Below the pieces are notes generated by a model. That model worked only from the letters and a program-made list of their open reading frames with translations. It was not told the DNA's origin and searched no databases. From contig NZ_AP018042.1 in assembly GCF_002356295.1 (NCBI RefSeq), positions 5,550,361-5,614,360 of the forward strand: a stretch of DNA of 64,000 nt. The letters are read 5' to 3'. This DNA is from Labilibaculum antarcticum (GTDB lineage: Bacteria > Bacteroidota > Bacteroidia > Bacteroidales > Marinifilaceae). The position numbers and the translations under genes are program-made. Every line of letters begins with the position of its first letter. The stretch's first letter is position 1. This document shows, piece by piece, positions 46,385 to 55,707 of the stretch.

Positions 46385-48898
46385 TTACTTTACAGGCGTT
46401 GTTGGTACTTCAACAAACTCATCTGAAACAACATCCGCAGATTCATATCCATATCCGTAGCCGTATCCATATCCATAACTTTTACCTTTAATCCCATTTA
46501 ATATCAAACCAACATTTTTGAATTGAGCCTCTTGTAATAGTTTCATATTCTGACTAAAAAAGCTCTTATTGGTTAATTGGTGACGAGTTACAAATAAACT
46601 CGCATTAGCAAATGGGCTCAACAACAATGAATCCGATACCATTCCTACAGGACTAGTATCAATAACAATACAATCGTATTTTTTGCTTAGCGCTTCAAAT
46701 AACACTTTAGTCTTATAAGAATCAATTAACTCTGCAGGGTTTGGAGGAACAGGACCTGAGACAATACAATCCAAATTCGTGTATTTCGTATTTTGGATAA
46801 CTTCTTCCAGCTTGTCTTTCCCAATTAAATAAGTTGATATCCCCTTATGTTCCGGAATTTCAAGATATTTTCCTAATTGAGGTCTTCTGAGATCAAAACC
46901 AAGTATTATAGTTTTCTTTCCTGCTAATGCATAAATACCACTAATATTTAAGGCACAAAAAGTTTTCCCTTCACCTGAAATAGAAGACGTTATTAGCAAT
47001 GTTTTTTGAGCACTTCCTTTTGTAAGATAATCAAGTCTGGTTCGAAGAGCTCTAAAAGATTCTGTAACCGGATCCTGTGGATGCTTCTGAGTAAGAACAT
47101 CTCCGTCCTTTTTGCTTTGTGCAATACTACCGATTATTGGTACGGAGCAAATCGCTTCTAAATCTTCTTTTGATTCAATTTTATTATTAAAAAAGGCCTT
47201 TAGAAAAATAAACAAGGCTGGGAAAAACAATCCTAGTATTCCCCCAAGAAAAAATACCTGCATACCCTTTAACTGCATCATTTGTTCAAAATGTGCTGAC
47301 TCAACAACTTCATTATCCGGCAAATTTGACGCCTTTTGAATTTGAGCCTCTACTCTTTTTTCAAGAAGCGAAGTATAAAGTCCATTATTTAAATCATAAG
47401 TTCGTTGAATATTCATAAACTGCTGTTCCTTACCAGGCAATAAATTTTGTGCTTTCCTTAAGTCTACCTTTTGTATCCACAAGGCCTTTAATTGATGCTC
47501 AATATACTCCTTTTGCGAAGTAATGTTCTCATACAGAGTCGCTAATAAAGTCCCTTCCTGGCGTTGAAGCTTCTCTAAATACGGATTATTCAACTTCTCC
47601 TTCCCTTTGTATTGAAATAAGGCAGCTCTCACTTCAGCCAATTGAGCAATATACTCCCCCAAAACAGACTGCTCTATCCCAACTGACGCTGGAGATATTA
47701 ACTTGTCGTAATCTTCTCTTTTATTAAGATATCCTTGTAAACGCTCAAAATAGGAAGCCTGCATTTGCAATTTTGAAGTCTCCGAATCCAGCTCCTGAAT
47801 TTTCTGATATGCTGCCTCAACCTGTACCGTAGGCTTCACCACATTGTTTGAAGTTCTGAACTTCTGCAATTTTGCCCCCATGCGCCCAAGTGTATCACTA
47901 AGCCCATAAAGTTGCTGATCAATAAATGAAATAGTATTGTTCGCAATTTGATTTTTCTGATCCAAATTATTCTGAATCCACACTTCCATCAATTTATTGA
48001 GAAAGAGTTTTGATTTGTTCAAACAAGTTCCTGTTAAAGAAAGATTTGCAATAGATGCACCTTTTGGAGCAAATGCAACATTAATTTTCTCGAAATCTTT
48101 TACCAAACGTTTATTATCCCGAATCACAAAAGAAAGCTCATTGTCTACTAATAATTCATTCAAATCTGTTTCATCCGCCTCAATCAAAAAAGAATAATAA
48201 TCGCCCTCTATTAATTGACCCAAGCGTACCTCCTCATTGATCGCAAAAGAGGGCAAATTTCCAATATCTTTATTATATGAAAAACTATGCACAACTGCAT
48301 CTTCCGCCTTCGCTTCAAGTTGCAATTGCCCGTTACTGTTCAAGGCAAGATTAAATACAACATCAAGTACCTGATCATGATCTGGATCCAAAATTACCCG
48401 TATTGAATTCTCCTGATAAAATTCCTTTTTCTGATATTGCTGTTTTGAATAAATACTAGTATTTATTGTCTTCATTACATTTCGGAAATTATACGCAGGA
48501 ACAGTAAATTTTCCCTTGGTATAATAACTAACATTGAAATCAAGTTGATCCAAGGTTCGTAAAATCTGAGATTCGGTTTTCAAAAGAATCGCCTGATTTT
48601 CAAAATTCTTCATATCCGGTGAAGAAAAACCACTCATCATCGCCATTTCTTCAGGCATATTACTTTGATCATTGCTCTTTACTAATACAGATGCCCCAAT
48701 TTTATAAACTGGCGCAGTAAATTTATTAACGAAAAATGCAATGGCTAAACCAAGAATTAAAAAAGCTGCAAACCAACGCCAATTTGAAAGAAAGAGAAAA
48801 ACCCACTTTTTCAGATCAGGTTTTTCCGTTTGATAGGAATTGCCATTCGAAAAGATATTATTCTCTGAAGAATGATTATTAATATTGGTTGAATTCAT
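46385..48898 (-). CDS. wzc: polysaccharide co-polymerase / tyrosine autokinase (Wzc-like)
   Basis: An 837-residue inner-membrane protein with two membrane helices (about 52-72 and 547-567) bracketing a large periplasmic part with coiled coils (PCP domain). The cytoplasmic BY-kinase domain has Walker A SSISGEGKTFCALN, Walker A' ILGFDLRRPQLGK and Walker B IVIDTSPVGMVSD. Near the C-terminus a Tyr cluster, five GY repeats (GYGYGYGYGYES), would be the autophosphorylation tail. It controls chain length and, with Wza, export. The DNA encoding the tail is a tandem hexamer (about 46440-46475), prone to slippage. Confidence 0.94.
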   Translation of the reverse strand: MNSTNINNHSSENNIFSNGNSYQTEKPDLKKWVFLFLSNWRWFAAFLILGLAIAFFVNKFTAPVYKIGASVLVKSNDQSNMPEEMAMMSGFSSPDMKNFENQAILLKTESQILRTLDQLDFNVSYYTKGKFTVPAYNFRNVMKTINTSIYSKQQYQKKEFYQENSIRVILDPDHDQVLDVVFNLALNSNGQLQLEAKAEDAVVHSFSYNKDIGNLPSFAINEEVRLGQLIEGDYYSFLIEADETDLNELLVDNELSFVIRDNKRLVKDFEKINVAFAPKGASIANLSLTGTCLNKSKLFLNKLMEVWIQNNLDQKNQIANNTISFIDQQLYGLSDTLGRMGAKLQKFRTSNNVVKPTVQVEAAYQKIQELDSETSKLQMQASYFERLQGYLNKREDYDKLISPASVGIEQSVLGEYIAQLAEVRAALFQYKGKEKLNNPYLEKLQRQEGTLLATLYENITSQKEYIEHQLKALWIQKVDLRKAQNLLPGKEQQFMNIQRTYDLNNGLYTSLLEKRVEAQIQKASNLPDNEVVESAHFEQMMQLKGMQVFFLGGILGLFFPALFIFLKAFFNNKIESKEDLEAICSVPIIGSIAQSKKDGDVLTQKHPQDPVTESFRALRTRLDYLTKGSAQKTLLITSSISGEGKTFCALNISGIYALAGKKTIILGFDLRRPQLGKYLEIPEHKGISTYLIGKDKLEEVIQNTKYTNLDCIVSGPVPPNPAELIDSYKTKVLFEALSKKYDCIVIDTSPVGMVSDSLLLSPFANASLFVTRHQLTNKSFFSQNMKLLQEAQFKNVGLILNGIKGKSYGYGYGYGYGYESADVVSDEFVEVPTTPVK

Positions 48899-49012
48899 AA
48901 TTGAATTATTGAAAAAAAAAGAGTTGTCAGAAGATAATTAAAAGGCAAAATATCTATTAAACTTTATTTTACCAGTTTGAAAAACCAAGAAGTAAAAGAC
49001 CTGGGATCTAAA

Positions 49013-49792
49013 CTACTTCAAAGTATTTGCTAACAAAAACAAGCTGAGTAAACTTGATATTAGCGCTAAGGAAAAAGATTCTCCAACTCCCCACATCTTT
49101 GCTTTAATTGGCTCAATATAAACAAGATCGTTAGGTAAAATATAGTAATCCTGACTATCAATAAGATTTCGATCCGATAAATTAACGGTTATAGTTTTTG
49201 TCCCATTGGCAGTAGGTCGAACAATTTTAACCATACGCCTTTTTCCATAAATAGTGAGGTCGCCAGCCAAAGCAATTGCCTCAAAAATATTTATTTGATC
49301 TTTATTCATATTGTACTGTCCAGGAGCTCTAACTTCACCTAAAATTGTAAATTGGGCATTGGTCAGCTGTACCTGAAGAGAAAAAGTATCAATATGATTT
49401 TTCAAAATCTCCTGCATTTGATCTTTTATCTGCTTCAATGTCTTGCCAGTAACATTAACCTTTCCAACATAAGGAAAATCGATATTACCGTCATCACTCA
49501 CCTGATAACTAAGAAATCGCATACTACTACCATCACCCATATTAGTCATACTGCTTTGCCCGGAGGTCAAATTATACAAACCTGCGACTGTTTCATCAGG
49601 TGTTAACACACGAATATAAAGATAATCACCAGCTTGAATGGTATAAGCTTCAGTTACATCTTCAGCTTTAACGTAGGGATTTTCGTATTTTCTTTTCCCA
49701 CTTACATCACGCATATAAACCGTCTTTTTCTGAGGTATACAGGAAACAAAAAAGACCAATAAAAGCAATGTTGGAATTGTTACTATTTTCAT
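49013..49792 (-). CDS. wza: outer-membrane polysaccharide export lipoprotein (Wza-like)
   Basis: A 259-residue protein with lipoprotein signal TLLLLVFFVSC (C18). The poly_export domain (about 48-140) contains YTIQAGDYLYIRVL and SDDGNIDFPYVGKVNVTG; a SLBB domain (about 147-230) follows with FTILGEVRAPGQYNM. A C-terminal hydrophobic helix (SLALISSLLSLFLLANTLK) would span the outer membrane. It should form the export channel with the Wzc-like protein encoded next. It is shorter than E. coli Wza (379), as is usual in Bacteroidota. Confidence 0.93.
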   Translation of the reverse strand: MKIVTIPTLLLLVFFVSCIPQKKTVYMRDVSGKRKYENPYVKAEDVTEAYTIQAGDYLYIRVLTPDETVAGLYNLTSGQSSMTNMGDGSSMRFLSYQVSDDGNIDFPYVGKVNVTGKTLKQIKDQMQEILKNHIDTFSLQVQLTNAQFTILGEVRAPGQYNMNKDQINIFEAIALAGDLTIYGKRRMVKIVRPTANGTKTITVNLSDRNLIDSQDYYILPNDLVYIEPIKAKMWGVGESFSLALISSLLSLFLLANTLK

Positions 49793-49879
49793 GTTTATAA
49801 ATTTAATTAGTAGTTTTCAAGCTTTTGATTACATCTTTAAATTCAAAAGGTATATCCATATTAGTAGTCCTAAAATTTA

Positions 49880-50260
49880 TTACTGCAGTCTATATTTTTC
49901 TGAAAAAGAATGCTCCCCCACTTTAAATAATTGCAAGTTCTGCGATCCAAAATTAAAAAGTAATCCTTTGGAATAATCTTCTTTGTTTAAATTATTTACA
50001 AATTCCTCTTCCTGATTTTCTGTCAACAAACTATTCGATTTTATACCAACAGCAATATCATCAATACAAAGTAAGTTTTCAATTGCTCCTGTGTTTTCAA
50101 TTACCTCATCCGAAAAATATTTTACATTCCTCAACTCCAGCTCCAATTCAAACACATCTTGATAAACATGTCCAGCCAAACCATTACCAAGTTGTTTGTA
50201 AATATATTGGCCTATTTCAATCAGTTGATTAAAGTCAGTACAACAAGCAATTTTATCCAT
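49880..50260 (-). CDS. GxxExxY-like protein, divergent
   Basis: A 126-residue protein resembling the GxxExxY family, small PD-(D/E)xK-like proteins often found in polysaccharide loci. GNGLAGHVYQDVFELELELR matches the family's G-x-x-E-x-x-Y region, but Glu is replaced (GHVYQ), and the end YSKGLLFNFGSQNLQLFKV matches the usual GLLINFGS motif. The central part that would carry the catalytic Lys is atypical, so it may be inactive. I chose the ATG at 50260; the longer frame would need TTG at 50290. Function in the locus is unknown. Confidence 0.65.
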   Translation of the reverse strand: MDKIACCTDFNQLIEIGQYIYKQLGNGLAGHVYQDVFELELELRNVKYFSDEVIENTGAIENLLCIDDIAVGIKSNSLLTENQEEEFVNNLNKEDYSKGLLFNFGSQNLQLFKVGEHSFSEKYRLQ

Positions 50261-50344
50261 GATTAACTTCTTTTCAATAAATAATAACAATTTATATATC
50301 CAATCTAATAATTCAGCTATTCCATCGCCAAGAAAAGCATAAAT

Positions 50345-51010
50345 CTACTTCACCTCTGGCACGTAAGTCAATTCCTCCAGCTTTATCTCACTAGTCCAAA
50401 ATTGGGAGCAATCAACCCACTCACTTTCCGAAGCCAATTCTAATTTTGGGTTCCAAAAAAAACAAAACAAATAAGAATAAACATTTTCATTTAGGTCAAA
50501 AAGAAAAGTTTCACTTTTACGAATGGCATCGGTTGAAATTTCTTCCACCTTTAAATTCGCATTCATTCCAAACAGTTTAAACTCATTGGAATCACTAGTT
50601 TTTTTGTCTCTCGAATTATTGTGCCAATTAAAACAAATACTATTCTTCTCTATTATTACCGCCTTAAACTCCTCTATTCCTCCTAAATCACCACTTGTCA
50701 ATTTAAGTTTCGCCATATCAGGTACCCCATCAATAGTAAAAGCGTGCGTATTCAATTTACAAAAGAGATTCTGACCACTCATGGCATTACGTCGAGCTTC
50801 CGGATTCCAGAAGGGTCTGATCAATTCAACCAAATTTAAACTCACAAAATTACTCGCCGCCTTAAATTTACCTCTTTGATTTACTTGTCCTGGTGTTCGA
50901 GGATTTTTAACATGAGTTGGCTTACTACGCAAATAAGTTTTACCATAACGATGAGAAATAATTACCTGACCAACTAAACCGGTTAATAACTTATCTTTTA
51001 TATTAGCCAT
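50345..51010 (-). CDS. DUF6266-like protein
   Basis: A 221-residue soluble protein. The basic N-terminus with TYLRSKPTHVKNPRTPGQVN followed by QRGKFKAASNFVSLN matches the DUF6266 pattern of Bacteroidota proteins that often lie near polysaccharide loci. The C-terminal half is probably beta-rich (FLFDLNENVYSYLFCFFW). No enzymatic residues were recognised. It is the second gene after the UpxY gene and before wza; the roughly 390-base gap upstream leaves room for regulatory sequence. Confidence 0.7.
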   Translation of the reverse strand: MANIKDKLLTGLVGQVIISHRYGKTYLRSKPTHVKNPRTPGQVNQRGKFKAASNFVSLNLVELIRPFWNPEARRNAMSGQNLFCKLNTHAFTIDGVPDMAKLKLTSGDLGGIEEFKAVIIEKNSICFNWHNNSRDKKTSDSNEFKLFGMNANLKVEEISTDAIRKSETFLFDLNENVYSYLFCFFWNPKLELASESEWVDCSQFWTSEIKLEELTYVPEVK

Positions 51011-51399
51011 ATTTTGAATAGAATTTTACAGAAGACAAAAGCGAGAGTTTTATTAAAAAAACTTTGGCTTTAAGATTAAACTCCAACCTAGAAGTTAATC
51101 AATACCATATAAATGAATAAATTGACTACTTGATAAACGACTTCAAAGTCACGAGGACTTACTGTCTTGTTAAAAAAAAATAAATTTTCGTAGCAAAACG
51201 AAAACAAAACAAAAATCTTAACGTAAAGACAACAATAAAAAAACAGCAGTTCATCACCTGTTTCCTTAAATTGACATACCCCCACCTAATCTTCATCACA
51301 TCAACATTGGCTTTACCCAGACTTGTTCCAGAAACTATCCAGCCCTGTTCCTGTCTTGTTGGAAATTAAAAACAAAAAAAAGCAAATCTTCTAATTGAC
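51011..51399. other. gap between the UpxY and DUF6266-like genes
   Basis: No convincing gene; an open frame at 51088-51285 (minus) is Phe/Val-rich without family character. The stretch is transcribed if the locus is one operon and may hold a pause or attenuation site read by the antiterminator, but I see no strong hairpin plus U-tract. Confidence 0.5.
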
Positions 51400-51933
51400 T
51401 TATTTCTCAACTTCTTTCTTCTTTATCGGTTCCACTTCAGCCAGGGAAATTTCAGTATGAACACAGCATCCTAAACTAGGAAAACGTAGAACGATGCGGC
51501 TTTTCCCTCTCATTTGTATGACCTCTCCTTGAACACCTTTTAATGGCCCCTTTATAACTTCAAGCAGATCGCCTTTCTTTAGGTTTTCAGAAGTCATTTC
51601 AACATCTCGATTGGAATCCGATAAAAAGAACCTTATCGCTTCGATTTGATTTGCAGGAATAGGTACTGCTTTTCCTTCAAAAGAAACATAGCGAACAGCC
51701 AAATCAGACTTAAGCACTTCAAAGTATTCAAATTTATTAACCCTAACGAATACATAAGATGTAAACAATGGAGTTTCCACCCATTTTTTACGATCGCTCC
51801 ATACACGCAACTCCTTTCTTACAGGCATGTAACCTTCCAATCCTTTTTCTATAAGCTCATCATACAACTTCTTCTCAGATCTTGATTTGGTATATATTGC
51901 GTACCAACTACTCGGTGCTTTTTTCAGATTCAA
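51400..51933 (-). CDS. UpxY-type NusG-like transcription antiterminator
   Basis: A 177-residue NusG paralogue. The NGN domain (about 9-110) has SSWYAIYTKSRSEKKLYDEL and VETPLFTSYVFVRVNKFEYF; the C-terminal KOW domain (about 120-172) has GDLLEVIKGPLKGVQGEVI. In Bacteroides the first gene of each capsule locus encodes such a protein, which lets RNA polymerase read through that locus's leader and long operon. It lies first in transcription order here, so it probably controls the whole polysaccharide operon in cis. A TATGTTTG promoter candidate lies about 170 bases upstream. Confidence 0.93.
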   Translation of the reverse strand: MNLKKAPSSWYAIYTKSRSEKKLYDELIEKGLEGYMPVRKELRVWSDRKKWVETPLFTSYVFVRVNKFEYFEVLKSDLAVRYVSFEGKAVPIPANQIEAIRFFLSDSNRDVEMTSENLKKGDLLEVIKGPLKGVQGEVIQMRGKSRIVLRFPSLGCCVHTEISLAEVEPIKKKEVEK

Positions 51934-52098
51934 AATTCTTTTTTTTTAGATTTCAGCTAAATAGTATTGATTCACTAAAGTAATATTTCTATCGATGCAT
52001 TGTACAGCTTCGCCCCTTCAGTCCCATACTTTAAGCTATAGCAACCGTAATTCTTAAACAAAATAAATCTACTAGCCATACAACTAGTCGATGCACTA

Positions 52099-52130
52099 CA
52101 AACATATTATGATTTAGTTAAACGATCAAT
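52099..52130 (-). promoter_or_regulatory. candidate promoter of the polysaccharide operon
   Basis: On the minus strand ATTG is followed after 20 bases by TATGTTTG (52106-52099), matching the Bacteroidota TTTG/TAnnTTTG arrangement with normal spacing. Transcription would start near 52092, giving a leader of about 160 bases before the UpxY gene. Confidence 0.6.
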
Positions 52131-52750
52131 ACCCGAAAAAGGGTATATTCTAAAATTAACCTTAAAACTAGGTGGATTCGAGAATTACATTCTGATAAAA
52201 ACAAGAGAAAACCTATTTAAGAAACAATAAAAACTAAAATACTACAAACAATAATCACTTGTAATATAACCATTTACACCACAAAGTTCGAGACACACCA
52301 ATATTAAATTGATTAATACTCCAAGGAATACTTCAGGACTACAATTTTTAAATAAAATGCGATAATAAGCCAAACGAAATGTATTTTACGAACGAACTAA
52401 TAACCGATAAAAACTTATTGTTAAATTGTTTTGTACGCAAAAAACGATCATTGATACTAATTAAAATGACGTTCACCACAATAAAAGACTAAATTGTCTG
52501 AAATAGGATGATTCTTTTGGTGTTAAATTAATGTTACAAAAAAAATCTTCCCGATTATTTAAACTATTCAGAGAATAAATCAATAAGTAATTTTAAAAGA
52601 CCGACTAAATTCGAATCAGAACTCTAATCAAAACAAATTACTTGACGATAAAATATTCTTAAGATACAAGCAGAAAATTTCAATAAGACTAAATACATGA
52701 TAGTAAAGCTATCAAATTAAGAAAGTTGGAAATACAACTGGTAATCAACT
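52131..52750. other. AT-rich gap upstream of the polysaccharide operon
   Basis: No gene is supported. Weak resemblance to nhaA sequence (about 52720-52750, with small deletions) leads into the nhaA relic. Regulatory sites for the operon could lie here, but no invertible-promoter inverted repeats were seen around the promoter candidate. Confidence 0.5.
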
Positions 52751-53029
52751 GCCCTTTGTTTAATCATTGGAAAAAGTATTGGAGTTTCCCTTATATCTTT
52801 TATCGTCATAAAACTAAAATTAGCTGAATTACCCAAAGGAGTAAAAGCCATTCAGGTTGTAGGAATAGCATTTCTGGCTGGTATTGGATTTGCAATGGCA
52901 ATATTTATTACGAACCTAGCTTTTGTTATTAATCGTGAATTTATCGATTTTACTAAAATCGGTATCTTGATCGGCTCATTTATTTCGGGCATAATTGGCT
53001 ATTTGATTCTTAGGATTGAGAGTCGTTAA
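52751..53029 (+). pseudogene. 3' fragment of a second nhaA
   Basis: A 92-codon stretch plus stop reads ALCLIIGKSIGVSLISF to GYLILRIESR and matches the last 92 residues of the intact NhaA (7233-7511) at 79 of 92 positions by my count. DNA similarity continues upstream for only about 30 bases and with small deletions that break the frame. No start or membrane N-terminus remains. It is therefore a relic of a second antiporter gene or of a duplication; the open frame shows that decay is recent or that the fragment simply lacks chance stops. Confidence 0.9.
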
Positions 53030-53474
53030 ATTCAAAACAAATAATACCAAAACCATTGGTCATATTTTATCCACTGATGAAATTAGGACCTATAAAACAA
53101 TTCATATTTCATCTGTTTATATTTTTCATTTTAGGATCATATAGCCTGTCCTGATCTATCGGAGAACTTAGCATGAGTAAATCATCATTCTCGTGTGTGA
53201 GTTAATAATTATTTAATCATGGACGTTTCATATAAGATTTTCGCTTTTGCCTCATAAAAAGGATACCTTAGTTAGGTTAAAAAAAGGGATGTACATATAA
53301 AGAGCATTTCTCTTGAAAAAATAGAAGCCCTTCAAATCCACATTTTGATGGACAGAATAACGACAAATTGCAATCACGCGAGATAAGTGATGTAGACCGA
53401 TGTGCGACTCACACATGCATTACCTGTATGCCAGGCATGGGTGGGCGTGTAAATTAAAACGAAAAAATAATAAC
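53030..53474. other. gap between nhaA relic and MarC gene
   Basis: No gene is supported. The last 80 bases are more GC-rich than the surroundings and open in frame with the MarC gene from 53400, but that extension has no family character. No promoter consensus was found. Confidence 0.45.
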
Positions 53475-54092
53475 ATGATAGAATATTTGACCTTCTCTTT
53501 ATCTGTATTTACAGGTTTTTTTGCCATAATGAACCCAATTGCCAATATTCCTATTTTCTTGTCGTTAGTTGAAGACGCCGATGAAACAACGAAAAATACA
53601 ATTAATAAAAAAGCAAACATAATTGCATTTTTGATTGTATTGATATTTGTGCTGTTAGGAAAATTTATATTTGAATTATTTGGAATTACAATACCTGCCT
53701 TTAAAATAACGGGTGGTATCTTGCTTTTTTATGTAGGTTTTGAAATGCTGCAATCAAAAAAATCAAATATAAAGCACCTGCAAAAAGTAAAGATTGATGA
53801 AAACATTGCCGTGTCACCTTTGGCAATACCTATATTAGCAGGCCCAGGAACCATCGTTACAGCTATGAGTTTTGTTTCCGACAACAGTTATTTTCATATT
53901 GGCATAGTCATTTTTATTTTTGGGATAATGTGCTGTATCACTTACTTAGCCTTCCTTTTTAGTGAATACATCCTTGAAAAAATAGGTCATAATATAATAA
54001 CTGTTATCGGGAAAATAATGGGGTTAATTATTTCAATAATGGGAATTGGAATGATCGTTCAAGGCATCAAACTTGCATTCCACTTAAGTTAA
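53475..54092 (+). CDS. MarC-family integral membrane protein
   Basis: A 205-residue inner-membrane protein with six helices. FTGFFAIMNPIANIPIFLSL in helix 1 and PLAIPILAGPGTIVTAMSF near the middle are diagnostic of the MarC/YhgN (UPF0056) family. The family's substrate is not established, and it was once wrongly linked to multiple antibiotic resistance. I chose the ATG at 53475, because the 25 extra residues from 53400 are hydrophilic, His/Cys-rich and absent from the family. A ClC gene follows after 34 bases, so the two are probably cotranscribed. Confidence 0.9.
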   Translation: MIEYLTFSLSVFTGFFAIMNPIANIPIFLSLVEDADETTKNTINKKANIIAFLIVLIFVLLGKFIFELFGITIPAFKITGGILLFYVGFEMLQSKKSNIKHLQKVKIDENIAVSPLAIPILAGPGTIVTAMSFVSDNSYFHIGIVIFIFGIMCCITYLAFLFSEYILEKIGHNIITVIGKIMGLIISIMGIGMIVQGIKLAFHLS

Positions 54093-54126
54093 TTCAATTT
54101 TAAACAATACAATCTTCTAATTTACT

Positions 54127-55473
54127 ATGTCCCTTAATTTATCCAATTTTTCCCATCATCGACTTAACGACGAAAATACAAAACACTTCAAACATCTGTT
54201 TTATGCACTGATTATCGGACTTATTGTCGGACTTGTTGGTGGCTTTTTTAGAATTATACTTAGCTATATCGAAAGTTTCAGGGATATCTTATATCATCAT
54301 GCAGGCCATTCGGGATTCATGAGCTGGCTTTGGCCTATTCTGTTTGCAATCATCGGAATAAGCATTGCTTTGTTTTTAGTGAGAAGATATGCCCCTGAAG
54401 CCTCTGGAAGTGGAGTTCAAGAAATAGAGGGCGCATTGGATGGCCTACGTCCCATGCGTTGGAAAAGAGTACTTCCCATCAAATTTATTGCTTCCTTATT
54501 TTCTTTGGGAAGCGGGTTGCTGTTAGGGCGTGAAGGTCCTACAATTCAATTGGGAGCCAATATTGGTCAGATGGTGAAAGACACCCTAGGCCTGTCCGAT
54601 ATTGAAAAAAACTCATTGGTCTCTGCCGGTGCCGCTGCAGGACTTGCAAGTGCCTTTAATGCACCTTTTGCAGGAATTATTTTCGTTATCGAAGAAATGC
54701 ACGGCCATTTTAAATTTAATTTTTATTCGTTAGCGTCCATCATGATAGGTGCAGGAACATCAGACTTTATTGTTAGAATGATGGTTGGGTCTAAACCTAT
54801 TATACAGATGACTGTATTTCCAAGCCCAAACATATATGGATTATGGCTATTTATATGTCTAGGCTTACTATGCAGTATTGTTGGCCTTTTTTACAATAAG
54901 CTCCTTATTCTATCTTTAGATTTCTTCCAATTCTCCTCGAAACTGCCCGTTATTTATACAGGGATCTTTGTGGGGGTAATCATAGCAATAATTGGTATCT
55001 TTTCTCCGGACATGATAGGTGGCGGATACAATACAATTGCCAAAGTACTCGACCATTCTTTCACCTTATCTTTTCTATTATTTTTGTTTGCCGCAAGAAT
55101 GCTGCTGTCCTTATTCAGTTATAGTTTTGGTGTACCTGGAGGAATTTTTTTACCTATGCTTACACTTGGGGTTATTTTAGGGATGCTGTTCGGTGTAAGC
55201 ATGCAACACTTTTTTCCCCAGCTAATTTCAAACCCAGGCGTTTATACCATAGCAGGAATGGCGGGCATTTTTGCAGCAACTGTAAGAGCACCTCTTACAG
55301 GATTAGTGCTTGCGGTAGAAATGACATCAAACTATGAATTAATTTTACCTTTAATCATTACCACAGTTACAGCATCTGTATTAACATCATTTCTTGGAAA
55401 TAAACCAATTTATTCAACCCTATTAAAACGTACATTAGCAAATGCGAAACAGAAAAACAAATTTGAGGAATAG
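54127..55473 (+). CDS. ClC-type chloride channel or Cl-/H+ antiporter
   Basis: A 448-residue membrane protein with the ClC selectivity motifs in order: GSGVQEIEGAL, GREGPTIQLGANIG with the gating Glu, and GVPGGIFLPMLTLG. The proton glutamate of exchangers appears conserved in VIEEMHGHF, which favours Cl-/H+ antiport over a pure channel. No C-terminal CBS domains are present. It would help acid resistance or charge balance. Cotranscription with the MarC gene suggests a shared stress context, but this is only positional. Confidence 0.93.
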   Translation: MSLNLSNFSHHRLNDENTKHFKHLFYALIIGLIVGLVGGFFRIILSYIESFRDILYHHAGHSGFMSWLWPILFAIIGISIALFLVRRYAPEASGSGVQEIEGALDGLRPMRWKRVLPIKFIASLFSLGSGLLLGREGPTIQLGANIGQMVKDTLGLSDIEKNSLVSAGAAAGLASAFNAPFAGIIFVIEEMHGHFKFNFYSLASIMIGAGTSDFIVRMMVGSKPIIQMTVFPSPNIYGLWLFICLGLLCSIVGLFYNKLLILSLDFFQFSSKLPVIYTGIFVGVIIAIIGIFSPDMIGGGYNTIAKVLDHSFTLSFLLFLFAARMLLSLFSYSFGVPGGIFLPMLTLGVILGMLFGVSMQHFFPQLISNPGVYTIAGMAGIFAATVRAPLTGLVLAVEMTSNYELILPLIITTVTASVLTSFLGNKPIYSTLLKRTLANAKQKNKFEE

Positions 55474-55707
55474 AATAAAGCCTGGCAAATAGCCGCGTAA
55501 AGCCGGTGAATTTAATTCCTAACTTCTCACAGAACCGTTGCAAAACAGTAAATTAAAAATAGCAAAAAACAAACTTTAACCATGCTTCAAATTCAAGTGC
55601 AACATCTATTTTGTGTAAAAATATTTTATACGAAACAATGATCGTAGGGAGAAGCAATTTCATATTTATCGAGTAATTTAGATATTCTCATATAAAACAC
55701 AACAAAC

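Noticed and set aside
46435-46480. Hexamer repeats as a CRISPR or satellite array
   Set aside because: They lie in frame inside the Wzc gene and encode its Gly-Tyr tail.
51088-51285. Open frame on the minus strand between the UpxY and DUF6266-like genes
   Set aside because: Phe/Val-rich low-complexity translation with no recognisable domain; probably chance.
53400-53474. 25-residue N-terminal extension of the MarC protein
   Set aside because: Hydrophilic His/Cys-rich sequence before the first membrane helix; the family starts at the ATG at 53475.
53030-54126. Fluoride or other riboswitch before the MarC/ClC genes
   Set aside because: No fluoride-type pseudoknot pattern found by eye, and the ClC has GREGP motifs of chloride exchangers, not the fluoride clade.
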